DNA of 64,000 bases. It comes from Steromphala cineraria. Its lineage: Eukaryota; Mollusca; Gastropoda; Trochida; Trochidae. Positions 1 to 15,639 of the stretch are shown in pieces. Numbering within the stretch: the first letter of the stretch is position 1; every line of letters begins with the position of its first letter. The DNA lies in NCBI GenBank assembly GCA_916613615.1, contig OU744732.1, forward strand, positions 29,150,673-29,214,672, written 5' to 3'. The position numbers and the translations under genes are program-made. The notes under the pieces are model-generated. The model had not been told where the DNA came from, did not search any database, and was given only the letters and a program-made list of their open reading frames with translations.

Positions 1-1019
1 TGACTAATTATCACGAGACTATTTGTTTACAAACTAATTTCGATTTTACAGCAAACTTTTTTGCGAATATTTGATGCAGCAGCCTGATGGTTAGGATGGA
101 ATTTTACAATTTACTGCACTTGTGTTTAAACATATTTTAGCAAACGATACACAATTGAGCGTCATATGTATTTCAGTAAGTCAAAAACCATAATAAATTG
201 TATATCAAATGGCTAATGTATCATCCACTTTTTGATGAGAAGTAGTACATCAACTATATATGCATCTTTCCATTAGCCTTAACTTGAGACATAAAATATG
301 TCTTTATATGCCTGTTCATCATATATTCATCATAGTGACTTTGTGTGCATGTGTGTGTGAAAGTTGTGTTATGTGTCTGTGTGAAAAACCTGAATCCTCT
401 CTTCTGTCGATTTTATTGAATCTAAGGACACGAAATCCCCCTGGTTCCTTGTTCGGAATAGTAACAGGGATTCAGAAATAAAACATGGATTTTAAAAAAA
501 ATGAAAAAATTGTATCGTATGTTTATTCCAAATTAAAGCAGTATTTCATTTTACCGCATTTTTATTACATCTTACAGCGTTATTACATCTTTCGTCGCAA
601 CACTCTCCCTCTTAATTTACACTTCTATTGTTTTCTTAACTGTCATTGTATATAATTTTGCATTTCTTTTATTTACATCCAGTCGGTTAGTGAGATATTT
701 AACCAAATAACAAATAGACAGTATTTCAAGAAAATTGAAAGATAAGCATATTAAACAAACTCTTTGCTGTCGAGGGATTCGATATGAAGTGTTTTGTATT
801 TTTGAAAAATCAATTTGTGTTTTAGATATGAAAAGAATAATAATTTTAAAACAAAACTTTCAATATAATTTGTCGTAAACACTGTTTTTTCTGATACAAA
901 GTCAATACGAATGAATAAAAATTCTGACAGGAACAACTGCCACGATGAACAGGTACAAAACAGCGAAACAATAAGCTTAATTAACGTAAGCCACCAGTTT
1001 GTATATGTTTAATGCAGCG
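1..1019. other. left flank, upstream of alpha-tubulin gene 1
   Basis: AT-rich non-coding sequence with no convincing gene. Positions about 756-935 match, in inverted orientation, the block at about 60430-60569 upstream of gene 8. Positions 955-1019 are the distal part of the upstream block shared by all the tubulin genes. Nothing recognisable in 1-750. Confidence 0.6.
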
Positions 1020-1101
1020 TGACTAACAAGCTTGGTTACTGTAACCATGTAGTGTAGTCCCAGTTACCTACTCTATGTATGTATATTTGCTGGTATATAA
1101 G
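1020..1101 (+). promoter_or_regulatory. core promoter of alpha-tubulin gene 1
   Basis: TGACTAAC at 1020-1027, the palindrome GGTTACTGTAACC at 1034-1046, and a TATA box TATATAAG at 1094-1101, about 80 bases before the ATG. The same three elements in the same order precede all eight tubulin genes while much of the surrounding spacer has diverged, which supports function. Confidence 0.8.
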
Positions 1102-1180
1102 TGGACGGACACCTGCTTCCATATCAAACCTTCTCTCCAGATCCTCACAGTCAACTTGAGAACGTTTCTACACAGCAATC

Positions 1181-2965
<1,785 letters not shown>

Positions 2966-3020
2966 TGCTATAGTAGTGCTTCACCTTGAAATGTTACTTT
3001 TGTTGAAACTGTAACGACCG

Positions 3021-3026
3021 ATTAAA
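3021..3026 (+). promoter_or_regulatory. polyadenylation signal ATTAAA, gene 1
   Basis: ATTAAA lies 56 bases after the TAG, in the conserved 3' UTR block CGACCGATTAAAAAATAC found after every copy except gene 5, which differs by one base. Confidence 0.65.
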
Positions 3027-4026
3027 AAATACAAATGCATATTCACGTTTGTGATTTATTCCTGCGTCGGGGACACAGAAGTCAAGTAATGTTTCCTGTA
3101 TGCATTATAATATGGTACCAATTATTCTTTATTCCAAAACACATAAGAATCGTATGTAAAAAGGTCCTTCATAGATATTGCCGTGAAATACTTGGTATGT
3201 TATCTTTGAATGACTATTTTGGTGTGCCCTATCTCATTAATCAAGGAATAGCCTCAGAATGCCGTCATTCCTTTCATCTAAAGTACTAGTACATTTGTAA
3301 GAACCATGCTGAGGTTTAAAAAATGATAAAAACAAAAATTGATAAAAAAAAAACAGGCAATACGTGTTGGTCTTAAAGATGTACATCGATTTCCGTTATT
3401 TATTACATGAAGAAAAGTGTAACAGATACATACAATTTAAGTTCAACATTGAGTACAGGGTTGCTTAGATGAAAGGCATATATGTCACATGTACATTACA
3501 AGTTTGCAGAACTGAAACATATTTGAAAATGTGCTGAGTAATTAGCTGAAAAGAAGATTAATATAAATGAAACATATTTGAAGTTTTCTCCGAAAGATTA
3601 AAGAAAATGTTTTGTTAAAGCTTTAAAACAATCTACTCTGAACGATTTATTAAAATGGTTTGATCCTAGACCATCTATTAAAACTTTTTGTTTTTTATTA
3701 ACAATGTCATAAGATATCAAAACCGAGAAAGTATTCAGTAATAACCAATTGTTATTTTAGATACATTCATCCACGTAACCGTATAAAACAGGTAAATTGC
3801 ATTGTAAAATTATCAAATGTGACAATAACCAAATTAAGTGGAGACGGATGCCAATACATTTAAAAAAAGTTTCGTTATTAGAAAGACTGGTGCTAACATT
3901 CATACTAAAAGAAATTCATTAATCCATTCTGCCCAATGACCACACAAGGTTGGTGCAAAACGTCTTCTTATATTGTGAGGTCTGTTAACAATCCTGTATT
4001 GATAAGGTCATAAAATAAACAAAGGA

Positions 4027-4114
4027 AATGAATGAATGAATGAATGAATGAATGAATGAATGAATGAATGAATGAATGAATGAATGCATGAATGAATGAA
4101 TGAATGAATGAATG
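4027..4114. repeat. (AATG)n microsatellite
   Basis: About 20 tandem AATG units with one ATGC interruption. Confidence 0.95.
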
Positions 4115-4797
4115 ATGAAATGGTCAAGTTCATGATTATGACGAATGTGCATGTAACGCAAAAGTATAGATTCATTTAGCACACAATTGGATCACATCTA
4201 CATTCATTTATTCAGGTCTATGTTAATTGATTTCTAACACCAATTTACGAATGCTTGCAGACAGTCGATCAAGTTTAGAAACTTGAAAGGCTCATTTTGT
4301 TCAGTAATTAATAATTGGACACATTTTCGGTAAAACTTCTGTGAAAATAGTCTTTTTTACTACGTTATCACCTCTCATCCGTTTTAACAAAACAAAAGTC
4401 GAAATGCCAGCTTTATACGATAATAAGATGATCGCCTTGATTACTGCTACATATGTTCCTGTAGTACTGTGAGTATGATATTCATGCATGTAATATGAAA
4501 CGTATTGACTCTTACCCTTTGGCAGAACGATAACTTAATGAGTCGAACACATAAAAATTATTACTTATTATTACCTATATGGTTGAAAATAAGTAGTGAC
4601 ATATTTTCAATATGAGCACTAGTGCACATATCACTTATGCCTAGCAACGATTGTTGGAGATCGAGTTCCCGTATTATTTCGCCTGTGACGTCATAACACA
4701 ATTGTTCGTGACGTCACTGTAGCCGGCCGTCGCAAGGGAAGCGACTCGTTTCTTGCATAATTCTAAAATGGTAAAATGGAATAGAATCGGTAATAAA

Positions 4798-4943
4798 GAA
4801 ATTATTACCCTCGGAAGTGTGTCATATGACTTTTACGAAACTCGTGCAATTTTTTGTATAACCCTCGCTCTCACTCGGGTAATACACAAATTCACACTCG
4901 TTTCGTAAAAGTCATATGACACACTTCCTCGGGTAATAATTTC
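4798..4943. mobile_element. fold-back (hairpin) MITE
   Basis: Left arm about 4798-4846 and right arm about 4895-4943 are near-perfect inverted copies around a ~48-base loop. The arms include GAAATTATTACCC and GTCATATGACTTTTACG. No ORF. Confidence 0.7.
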
Positions 4944-5164
4944 TATATATCTACACCTAATCCAAAAGGAATGAATCAAACTATCAGTTGTGGTACCTGT
5001 GTAATACCGCTATCACAATAGTAAACAGTTGTGACGTCCCTGGGGACATCTCCCTACGCAAAGGCTAAAAAAACTAGTTTCCAAACTGTCAGTTTTATGC
5101 CTTGCTGCCGACCCTTGAGTGCAAGCTTATGTTTATACATGTGGTTACTTATACGCATGCTTAT

Positions 5165-5517
5165 GTAAGCACGTTTTAAGGGGAAATAAGGTGAGGAGAA
5201 TCAAAATAAATAGTCCCAATTGAAAGACAATGTATTTAAACAAAAAGAAACAGCAATAAATCAAATTTAAAATGTACAGTTCAGCCATGCGATTCCCTTT
5301 TCTTACAAAAAAATGAATTGAAGGTGTTCCCACAAAAATGGCCGCCAATGGTCTTTATTTTAATCTTCATAATTTGTTCTGTGACTATGGATGATTGGTT
5401 TGTGTAATGAGATTTTTGACACTATCAAAATAAAAGATTGAGCAACAACAAACAATTATCAGTTCAAATTAGATAACATAAAATTGAAAAAAATCCCTGT
5501 GCTGCTGCCCTCTTTAA
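5165..5517 (+). mobile_element. TTAA MITE family, copy 1 (degenerate)
   Basis: Diverged member of the ~360-bp family described at 43669. It keeps internal blocks such as GCCATGCGATTCCC and ATGGCCGCCAATGG, and the right end GCTGCTGCCCTCTTTAA. The left terminus is eroded. Confidence 0.65.
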
Positions 5518-7637
5518 GGGACACAAAACCGTGACCCGCACGTACCAATTTCTATTTCGGCTATTTTCAATATTCACTATATTTCCCATTTTGCGCCCAA
5601 TTTTCTTTTTAGTAGTGACTTCATAAATCTTTACTATTTATTATTGATTGCAGGTTAAAAGTTATAAAGCTAATGTTAGTGCATATGTCCTCGTATGCCG
5701 CGAAATAGCCGATTTGTAGGCGAAAATGTGTGACACAGTGCCTTTAAGAGTTTAAGGTGTTTTAATCTGAGAATGTCAAAATTAAAATGGCTTTTAGCAG
5801 GAGGTTTTAAATCAAGTAGACAGAAACACTTTTTGAAAAAATCTTGAAAAATACTAGTTATATAAATGTTTATACAGTTTTGACATTGAGACGTGAACAT
5901 GTCCTAAAACATGTTGAAGTTATGAATGGAAAGTTTTACAATTGGACATTTACAAAACATAAATGATCTTTACTAAGAAATCTTTAACTAAGTTTTCATT
6001 TTTTAAACGAGCAAATCGTTTCCGCATGTTCTATAGTTGTTCATAATTATGACTTTTTACAATATCTCTTATTTTCAAAACTCCATTTTGCGAAGTCTCT
6101 TTACAGAATGTTCGAAATTGGCTTTAGATTTTGAAAAATTCTGTTCGTTGTATGTTGAAGGCATTGCATTGGATTTGATGCATTTAGAATCTCTTAATAT
6201 CACTTAAAGTGTTCGCCTAATATCAATATTAATTTCATCATACATAATACACAATGACATTGAATGCGTTCCGGTGGCTTTCTCATTTTGTATGTTTGAA
6301 AACTCGAGATGCGACAATATTTTAGCAATAAAAATTTCCTCCCACTTATAATTGTATTTTTAAGTAAGCTTCACCCTAATTGTTTTGCCTAACGTCTCGG
6401 TATATTTTATATGCAGACGCTGAGTGGGCTGAATAATCATATAGTAAGATAACTCAGTAAAATCACTAATTTTTTTGGTCGAAACATCCGTCAAATGATA
6501 TTGTGTTTTGTTGAATAACCTAATCATATTGATATACATAAAGACAAAAATTAAGCACCTCCTCAATATGAAACTAAAAAATGATGATATAACAAAGCCA
6601 TGATACTTCGAATGAATTTATCACTCTTAATATGTAGATATGTAAATATCTGTCACCCCCTCCAAAAAAAGAAATCGTTTTGTTATAAAATTAGTTCTCA
6701 ATTTGTGATATTTTTACCAAAAATGAATATGACTGCTGCGCCCTATATATAACTATAAGTAATAAACATTTGGTTTCAGATTAATTCATTAACAACGTTT
6801 ACATTTGTGTAACCATATTGACTTTCAGTCATCAAATCTTTTTCTTTTTTACAAAATAAGGAAGTAGCTGGTCGCGATCGTTTTTCCTTGCAAAGAATTA
6901 TGAAATGATTTCTCTTTTACTGAATATTCTTTCTATATGTTTATTCAGCCCGCTCAGCGACTGCAAATAACATTTATTGTCAATTATTGACAAAAAAGGC
7001 TGTAAACATGCGATATAGGAATATATTTGGGGATCTTTTGAGATCAATCCGTTAAGTAAACCCTTCTCAATGATTCCGAGGAGTCATTACATGTGACTCT
7101 GACCATATTTTGTTATTAGGCCATATTCATAGAGTTTGCGTTTTTTTCACTCTTTGTGACTTTAGAGACTAATTGTTGATTAACTAGTGAATTTTGAGGG
7201 CCGATATTAAAGTTTGACCAGTTGGCTTGAAAGAATGGAATTACCAATATTACACTGGAACAATTACCACTTTCGTTCTTCATGATATTGTAACTTGTTA
7301 CATGACATAAAAATCCCACAATTTCATGAATAAATATCCAAAAGATACGAAACGAAAGTTTCTCCCCTCAACTCCTAAATTGTTTTATCATATCATACGA
7401 TTAAATCTACTACCATATTGAATTATTTCGTATCAAACAACTCTGGCTTGGGCTGCTTAACTTTTTCATTATGTATCTACATGTATATGATACAATGCTA
7501 CAACTACAAAAACTCAAAATGAATGTTTCAACATTTTTGCTAAGAGAAACTGCCGTGATCAAGTGCTTAATATTAATGATTAATAACAATAATCTTAATT
7601 AGCATAAGCCACCAGTTCGTATATGTTTAATACAGCG

Positions 7638-7718
7638 TGACTAATAAGCTTGGTTACTGTAACCATGTAGTGTAGTCTCAGTTACTGCTCTATGTTTGTA
7701 TATTTGCTGGTATATAAG
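7638..7718 (+). promoter_or_regulatory. core promoter of alpha-tubulin gene 2
   Basis: TGACTAAT from 7638, palindrome GGTTACTGTAACC at 7652-7664, TATATAAG at 7711-7718. Same layout as gene 1. Confidence 0.8.
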
Positions 7719-7797
7719 TGGACGGGCACCTGCTTCCATATCAAACCTTCTCTTCAGATCCTCGCAGTCAACTTGAGAAAGTTTATACACAGTAATC

Positions 7798-9528
<1,731 letters not shown>

Positions 9529-9583
9529 TGCTTTAGAGGTGCTTCACCTTGAAATGTTACCTTTGTTGGAACTGTAACGACCG

Positions 9584-9589
9584 ATTAAA
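9584..9589 (+). promoter_or_regulatory. polyadenylation signal ATTAAA, gene 2
   Basis: ATTAAA 56 bases after the stop, in the conserved CGACCGATTAAAAAATAC block. Confidence 0.65.
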
Positions 9590-10011
9590 AAATACAATTG
9601 CATATTCCAGTTTGTGATTTATTTATTGCGAGGACGCAATAGTCGATTACGTTTTCATGGACGAAGCATTAGAATAGAATGGTAAACATTATGTTTCATT
9701 CCAAAAGATTGCCATCAACATCTAAGAATCTTAGGAGTAAATGCTTTTCATAGATCACAATATATAGTGAGATATTGGTACTTGGTATTTAATATTTGAA
9801 TGACTTTTCGATGTGCCTCAGCTCACTTATCATTTAAAATCATGTTAGTTTGTTTCGGTCTGCCTCATATTCCGTCATTCCTTTCATCTAATGTAGTAGT
9901 ACATATGTAAAAAGCATGAGATGTTAAAAAATTGATATCCGTTTTTTTAAGGAAGAAAGTGTTCTCTAGTAATATAATCTATATCGTATTTAGGCCACAG
10001 ATACATACATA

Positions 10012-10021
10012 TAGTAGTAGC

Positions 10022-10089
<68 letters not shown>

Positions 10090-10090
10090 A
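10012..10090. repeat. (AGT)n microsatellite
   Basis: About 25 tandem AGT units. The serine-rich or tyrosine-rich ORFs over it are translation artefacts. Confidence 0.95.
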
Positions 10091-10120
10091 AGTAATAGTA
10101 GAGTAGTAGTAATAGTAACT

Positions 10121-10286
10121 CAGTAGAACTCGGATATAAAGAACTCCAAGGGACCAAAGAATTTAGTTCCTTATATCCGGTGTTCGCTATAGGCATTTTG
10201 ATGATATTATATTGGGACGGGACTTGAAATGTTCGCTATATCCGATTGTTCGCTATATCCGAGTTCGCTATATCCGTGTTCTACTG
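10121..10286. mobile_element. pogo/Tigger-like MITE
   Basis: Starts CAGTAGAACTCGGATATA and ends with the inverted match TATCCGTGTTCTACTG; 166 bp with no ORF. The CAGTnGAACnCGGATAT terminus is typical of pogo-type elements. The right side continues with TA; a left TA is not evident. Confidence 0.6.
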
Positions 10287-11550
10287 TATATAAATATGGT
10301 GGGAAGTTTTAGCCCACGATCGTTACGGCCACATAATGTTGGCCGGAAGTTGGACCCTTTTTAAGATCAACATTGAGTGCAGGGATGCTAAGATAAAAGG
10401 CATACATGTATTTATCACATATGCATTACAAGTTTATCATGTATTTCGTTGAAACATATTTGAAAATGTGCTGAGTAATTAGCTGGAACGAAGACTAATT
10501 CAAATTTGATACATTAAAGAGACACAGAGTATGTTGATAGGATCACATATGTCAAATTTTGAAATCGATGTTATCACATCGGGAACCACTAACTGTTACT
10601 GAAAATAACAAGTTAAAGGTCAATCAGTACATTAGAGCGAAATACGGCCATTCAAAGTCGGGATTTTGATCGAAAACCGGACAATGTGGCTCGAGTGGCG
10701 CGCGCAAATTCGCAAATCGTAAGTTTGAAACCTTGTCATAAGCTGACAGGAAGATATATTCGATTCGATTGTGTTTATTAGGTATTGTAATGAATAAGTA
10801 GATTAATTGGATGCATAATTTCGGATATTAAACGTATTTGAGATGTTTTCTTGATTTTTCCATAAAATCAAACATTTTAGAGATATTTTGCATAAATGGA
10901 TATATTTGCAAGTCTAGTGATGAGATATGAACTTCAATCAGCATATAATATATTTTGTAGCTTATCAAAACCAAATAAAATTTTAAGATAGATACTCTCG
11001 TTATTAAAAATAATGACATTGACATTCATACTGAAAGAAAGTCATTTATCCAGTCTTCTCAAAGTCAAAGTCAAAGACAAAGAGTTTATTGTATTTAAGG
11101 CCTCCGGCCCATATACAAATGTACATAAAGAGTTACATAATGCAAATAATACATATACATATAAACAGTAATACATATTTCAAATATTTGGTAACACAAT
11201 GACAATAAGAAGATCTTATTTCAGCTCTTGGGGCGAATTTCATTTCTCAATGACCAAACATGGTTGCTGCAAAACGTCCCCTTATCTTGTGATGTCTGTG
11301 AACAAGGCATGTGTCCATGACGTAATAAACACAACCATGATCATGAATGGAGAATATAATAACAGGCAATGCATAGTTATGACTCACATGTGCATGTTAC
11401 AGACAGGTATACATTCAGTCTAAGTAAACCTAGCCTCAATATTATCCGTTTCACTCATATACTGAGTCTAGAAAGGTCTTGTAAAGGGTCGCGTCAGCCG
11501 ACCATTCTGCGACCTATGACCCTCCAACGTTATACGTGCGAAGACAGACT

Positions 11551-13288
11551 TCCTGGAGATTCAACTACCTACCAGTTAATAGATCTGTATAACTTTTTTT
11601 CAAGTGCTATGGACAAAGGTAAAGAAGTAAGAGCAGTGTTTTGTGATATTAGTAAGGCGTTTGATAAAGTTTGGCATAAGGGACTTCTCCATAAGTTACA
11701 ATCACTTGGAATTAGTGGAAAATTACTGGAATGGTTTAACAGTTATCTTAATGAGAGAGTTCAGAAAGTAGTTATAAATGGATATAATTCAAAATATAGA
11801 TCAGTTTCAGCAGGCGTCCCACAAGGATCGGTGCTTGGACCATTACTGTTTCTTGTTTATATAAATGATCTTGTAGAAAATATAGACTGTAATATAAGAC
11901 TTTTCGCAGATGATACTTCAATCTATGTTATAATTGATGACCCTGTTCAAGACGCTGCGCGCCTGAATAGCGATTTAGAATTGATTTCTAGTTGGGCCCA
12001 GAAATGGCAGGTAAAATTTAATCCTTCGAAGACTAAAACTGTACAGTTTAGTAGAAAACGCTCTTCAGGTCCTATTCCAAAATTATATATGCAAAACACT
12101 CCCATAAATGAAGTCTCTGAACATAAACATCTAGGCCTCTGGTTTCAAAAAGATGCTAACTGGAATGTACAACTAGATTCTTTATCCGATAAAGTTTCAC
12201 CTATGATAAATTGTTTAAGAAGTTTTAAATATCGATTATCAAGAAATACTCTTACTACTATGTATACATCATTTATCATGCCATTATTTGATTATTGTAG
12301 TTGTATTTGGGATAATTGTACAGTAAATCAGGCGTCAATGCTTGAAAATTTACAACTTGATGCACTTAGAACAATATGTGGGGCTACTAGGGGAACAAGT
12401 CATGATAAATTATATACAGAAACTAATTTCCTACCACTTGTAGAAAGAAGACGAATACAGAAATTGATTTTATTTTATAAAATGGTAAATAAGAAAACAC
12501 CAGATTATTTAAACAGTCTTGTGCCAGAATCTGTTTCTCAAGCAAACCCGTATAATTTAAGAAACTCATCAAATTTACAGAAAATACATGTAAGAACATC
12601 TTCTTACGCAAAATCATTCTTACCTAATTCTGTAGAACTTTGGAATTCTTTATCTAAAGATATAAGACAAATACAGTCGGTAAATGAATTCAAAAATAAA
12701 ATTACACCTAATTTTAAAACTTCTTTTGGGTTTGATATAAATACATGAAACAGGTTTTGTCAAATTCTGCATTGCAGACTTAGATTAGAATGCAGTGATT
12801 TAAATGCACATAAAGTGAACAGATTCATATTGGATGATCCATCGTGCAGTTGTGGTGCTCCCTATGAAGACACCATTCATTATCTTTTTGTCTGTCCAAA
12901 CTATACTACCATAAGAGGCACTTCATTTTATTTCAAATATGGTTATAACATAAAAGACGCTTTGTATGGAAATCTTGAACTACCAGAATCTCTAAATATT
13001 TGCATAATCAACTCTGTACATGATTTTATTACCGCATCAAAACGATTTACTCTAATTTGAGTTTTAAGTATTATATTCTTGCCCTTTATTGAACTAACAC
13101 ATGTTGAAATAAGAATGATTATATACACGCATGTTGTGCTTTGTGCTTGTTATTAAGTATACTTTTGAATCATAAGACTTTATGTACGTCGCATATATTA
13201 TGTTGTTATGGAGAGGCATTAATATAAGCCATTGGCTTGTTTGCCAATCCATTTTCTGTATATTTATAGAAAATAAATATGTTTAAAA
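11551..13288 (+). mobile_element. 5'-truncated non-LTR retrotransposon (LINE)
   Basis: Flanked by the perfect 12-bp direct repeat CGAAGACAGACT at 11539-11550 and 13289-13300. The 5' end is cut inside the reverse transcriptase and the 3' end is AAATAAATATGTTTAAAA. This is the expected signature of target-primed reverse transcription with 5' truncation. Confidence 0.85.
11552..13060 (+). pseudogene. LINE reverse transcriptase, C-terminal part, one internal stop
   Basis: Reverse transcriptase of a CR1/Jockey-like non-LTR element; the clade is uncertain. LINE sequence opens at PGDST. It then shows DISKAFDKVWH, SAGVPQGSVLGPLLF and the catalytic LFADD box, followed by the usual C-terminal region. 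A single in-frame TGA at 12746-12748 breaks the frame. Reading continues in the same frame afterwards and includes a zinc-binding-like C-x-C-G...H...C-P segment (CSCGAP, HYLFVCP) to a stop at 13058-13060. The endonuclease and the N-terminal fingers are missing, so it cannot be autonomous. Host sequence upstream lengthens the apparent ORF to 11369, but the target-duplication boundary shows that part is not LINE. Confidence 0.85.
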
Positions 13289-13429
13289 CGAAGACAGACT
13301 ACTGTGGCTTGGTAAGATGAGTTCTGATTGGTCATTTGATATGTGGGCTGACGCGACCCTCAACTAGGCTTTTCTAGACTCAGGATAGGCGTGAAACGGA
13401 TAATATTGAGGCTAGGTTTACTTAGACTG

Positions 13430-14055
13430 GTATAATTGAATTGAAACCCTACCTATTTCACACTCAGCTAAATGGATAAATTGCAATGCTTCATGGTTAG
13501 AAACATGACACAGTGCAGGGAGAATTAGTTAGAATGTCAGGATGTCAAAATTAAAATGTTTATTTGGTAGAACGATTTTTTCATCAATTTCACAATAGAT
13601 TTTTTGAAATCACATCTTGAAATATAGTAGTTATATAACTGTTTATAGAGTTTTAACATTGAGAAATACATTAATATGTCCCAAAAACTGTTGAAGTTAT
13701 TATTATATGAACATTTAAAGTTATGAATGGAAAGTTTTACAATCGGACAGTCCGATATAAATTGTCTTTTAAGGACTATTTTACTAAATTTGCGTTTTCA
13801 AAACAAAACTATTTAGCGATATTCTTTTATGATATTGTTCATAATTATGCCGTTTTTAACACTATTTCTTGTTTTTAAAACTCCATTTTGCGATGTCCCT
13901 TTCCAGAAATAACCGAAATCGGTTTTTAATTTTGAAAAATTATATTCCCAGTCTGTTGAAGGCATTGCACTGGATTTGATGCATGATGATGGTTCTCTCA
14001 TCGTGTGTGTGTGAAAACATTTCAAAATATCCTAATATCACATAATGTGTACGCC
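13430..14055. other. spacer segment homologous to the gene 1 spacer
   Basis: No gene. Positions 13549-14040 are colinear with about 5777-6205 after gene 1, sharing ATGTCAAAATTAAAATG and GTTATGAATGGAAAGTTTT. This marks genes 1 and 2 as products of one duplication. Confidence 0.6.
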
Positions 14056-15613
14056 TAATTAAGGATTCAGCCATAAGGCTGAATCCTTATTGTTATTGGC
14101 GTGTTTCTTTTTTTTTTTATTATTCCACGATTTTTGTGAACAGGATTCAGACCAAACGGCTGATGCTATCGAAGCCAAATTTCACAGGCTGGTAGACCTT
14201 GTTGAGGAAAGGCGACAATAAGCTTTTGGGACAATTCGGCCCATACCTTAAAGGTCCAGTTCGATTCCAAAATCGAAAATTTAACATTGACTTTTTTTTC
14301 AAAATGCACTTAGAGACCTAATTTTTTTTTAAAAGATGCGCAATCAAAAATGCTGCAATAAACGAAATCATGGCAAATTCGTAGGTCACGTGGTTTGGCC
14401 GCCATCTTGAATTTTCTGCATTTTTTTCAAAAGTCCGACCCCAGGCACCTTTCAGGAATCACCACTCGGCAACTGCTGATACTAGAAAGCTGAAACTTAC
14501 ACATAATGTAGCTGAGACATTGGCCTATAACAAGTTTGTTTCAAAATTCAAAAATTCGAAATAGTTTTTTTTATAAAAATCTTCAAAGTTTGCACATTTT
14601 GCAATATTCAAGGGCAGATAACTCAAAAACCTCCCAGGCGAATGATGATTTTTGCATGAGAGTTAGACATTAGCAAGGTCTTCAAGATAAAAGAATAAAA
14701 TCGCTCGCGAACAGTCATTTCCGGTCACGCGGAAGGGTCAAAGTTTGCATTTTGGAAAACGGGTGTTTTGGTGGGTACGTTTGAATACTCATTGCTAATC
14801 AACGACGTACGATAACACATTGCTCTATATATCATATGAAAGCCAAAAGAACATACAATCTTGGATAAATCTCATTAAAATTAGATTAAACATTTACATT
14901 GAAATTCGGAGTATTTAAATGTGGTCAATCCTACTTTCGTTTTGAATTATTATGATATATGAATGATTGAAAAATGTAGTTCATTAGCAATATAACACTA
15001 GGCAATGTTTTATCTATCATCAGTCAGCAACAAGACCGTTTAACCTGAAATGATTCATGTTTACAGCCATGATGAATTTTCTGTAAAGACTTAACGTTGA
15101 ATATCAAGTGCAATGTGGTCATTTTTATAATGCATTAGTTACTGTTTACCTCTTGAGGTTTACGGTAATTTGATTGAAAACATGATATTTGTAACATATG
15201 TCGCATCGCTCACCGTTTCTTTACTTTTTCATGCTCATTAACAAATAATACATCAAAATAAAACCATTTCTCTCCTCTACACGATGGTGAAAACAATTTT
15301 GAAGTGTCGCTAATGGTTCGGATGATAGGAATGCCGCACGGTGAGTGTCGTCAGTTAATTTGAGGGAAAAATATATAACTTTACACTGATAGATTTGGTT
15401 CATTGTAATAACACCAAAGATGATGCCTCGTTGCTACAGCTATGTTGAATAGCAGTGTATGCATAAATGAGGTCTTGCCATTAAGTACCGGACTGACAAC
15501 CCTTGTCATTATTGTAAGCATTCTCGCTCAAGCTTTTTGACTTAGATAATTACCTCTGTTAATGAAAATTAACACCATACAGTGCTGAATCCGTTTGTCG
15601 TCGCTTGCGACTA
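14056..15613. mobile_element. ~1.55-kb insertion in the gene 2 spacer, unclassified
   Basis: The sister spacer after gene 1 (about 6215) runs directly from CGCCTAAT into the sequence that resumes here at about 15612, so this block is an insertion. It begins with a perfect hairpin, AAGGATTCAGCC-ATAA-GGCTGAATCCTT (14061-14088), and ends near GTGCTGAATCCG and GTCGTCGCTTGCGAC. No ORF of note. A related, older stretch occurs at about 23840-23950 and 35540-35690. Confidence 0.5.
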
Positions 15614-15639
15614 TATTTTCAATATTCATTTCATCATAA

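Larger units (their letters stand above)
3030..7637. other. spacer between genes 1 and 2
   Basis: No gene seen. It contains an AATG microsatellite, a fold-back element at 4798-4943 and a diverged TTAA MITE at 5165-5517. A possible further MITE-like block runs about 5512-5750, opening with TTTAAGGGACAC and closing with GTGCCTTTAA. Parts are colinear with the spacer after gene 2: about 3450 with 10370, 5777-5990 with 13549-13760, and 6360-6500 with 16330-16500. Both spacers therefore descend from one duplicated unit. Confidence 0.6.
9600..11415. other. proximal spacer after gene 2
   Basis: No gene. It holds an AGT microsatellite, a pogo-like MITE, and a block at 10370-10500 homologous to 3450-3550. 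Positions about 11061-11160 have a short CAAAGT repeat followed by TTTATTGTATTTAAGGCCTC, which resembles a reverse-oriented retroelement 3' tail; this is tentative. Confidence 0.5.
11416..13429. mobile_element. TIR-bounded element with nested LINE
   Basis: The ends are imperfect ~90-bp inverted repeats, each starting CAGTCTAAGTAAACCTAGCC. Flanks read GTATACATT on the left and GTATAATT on the right, possibly an 8-9 bp target duplication with one indel. The original inside is short: positions 11551-13288 are a later LINE insertion. No transposase remains. Confidence 0.65.

Noticed and set aside
751..936. Paired short ORFs at 751-936 (-) and 60357-60569 (+), both ending DSKEFV
   Set aside because: They are the same duplicated upstream block; low-complexity AT-rich peptide with many indels. 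Homology is real but coding is not supported.
11369..11551. N-terminal 61 residues of the 459-residue RT ORF
   Set aside because: This part lies upstream of the LINE target duplication, in the TIR element and its flank, and is not RT sequence.
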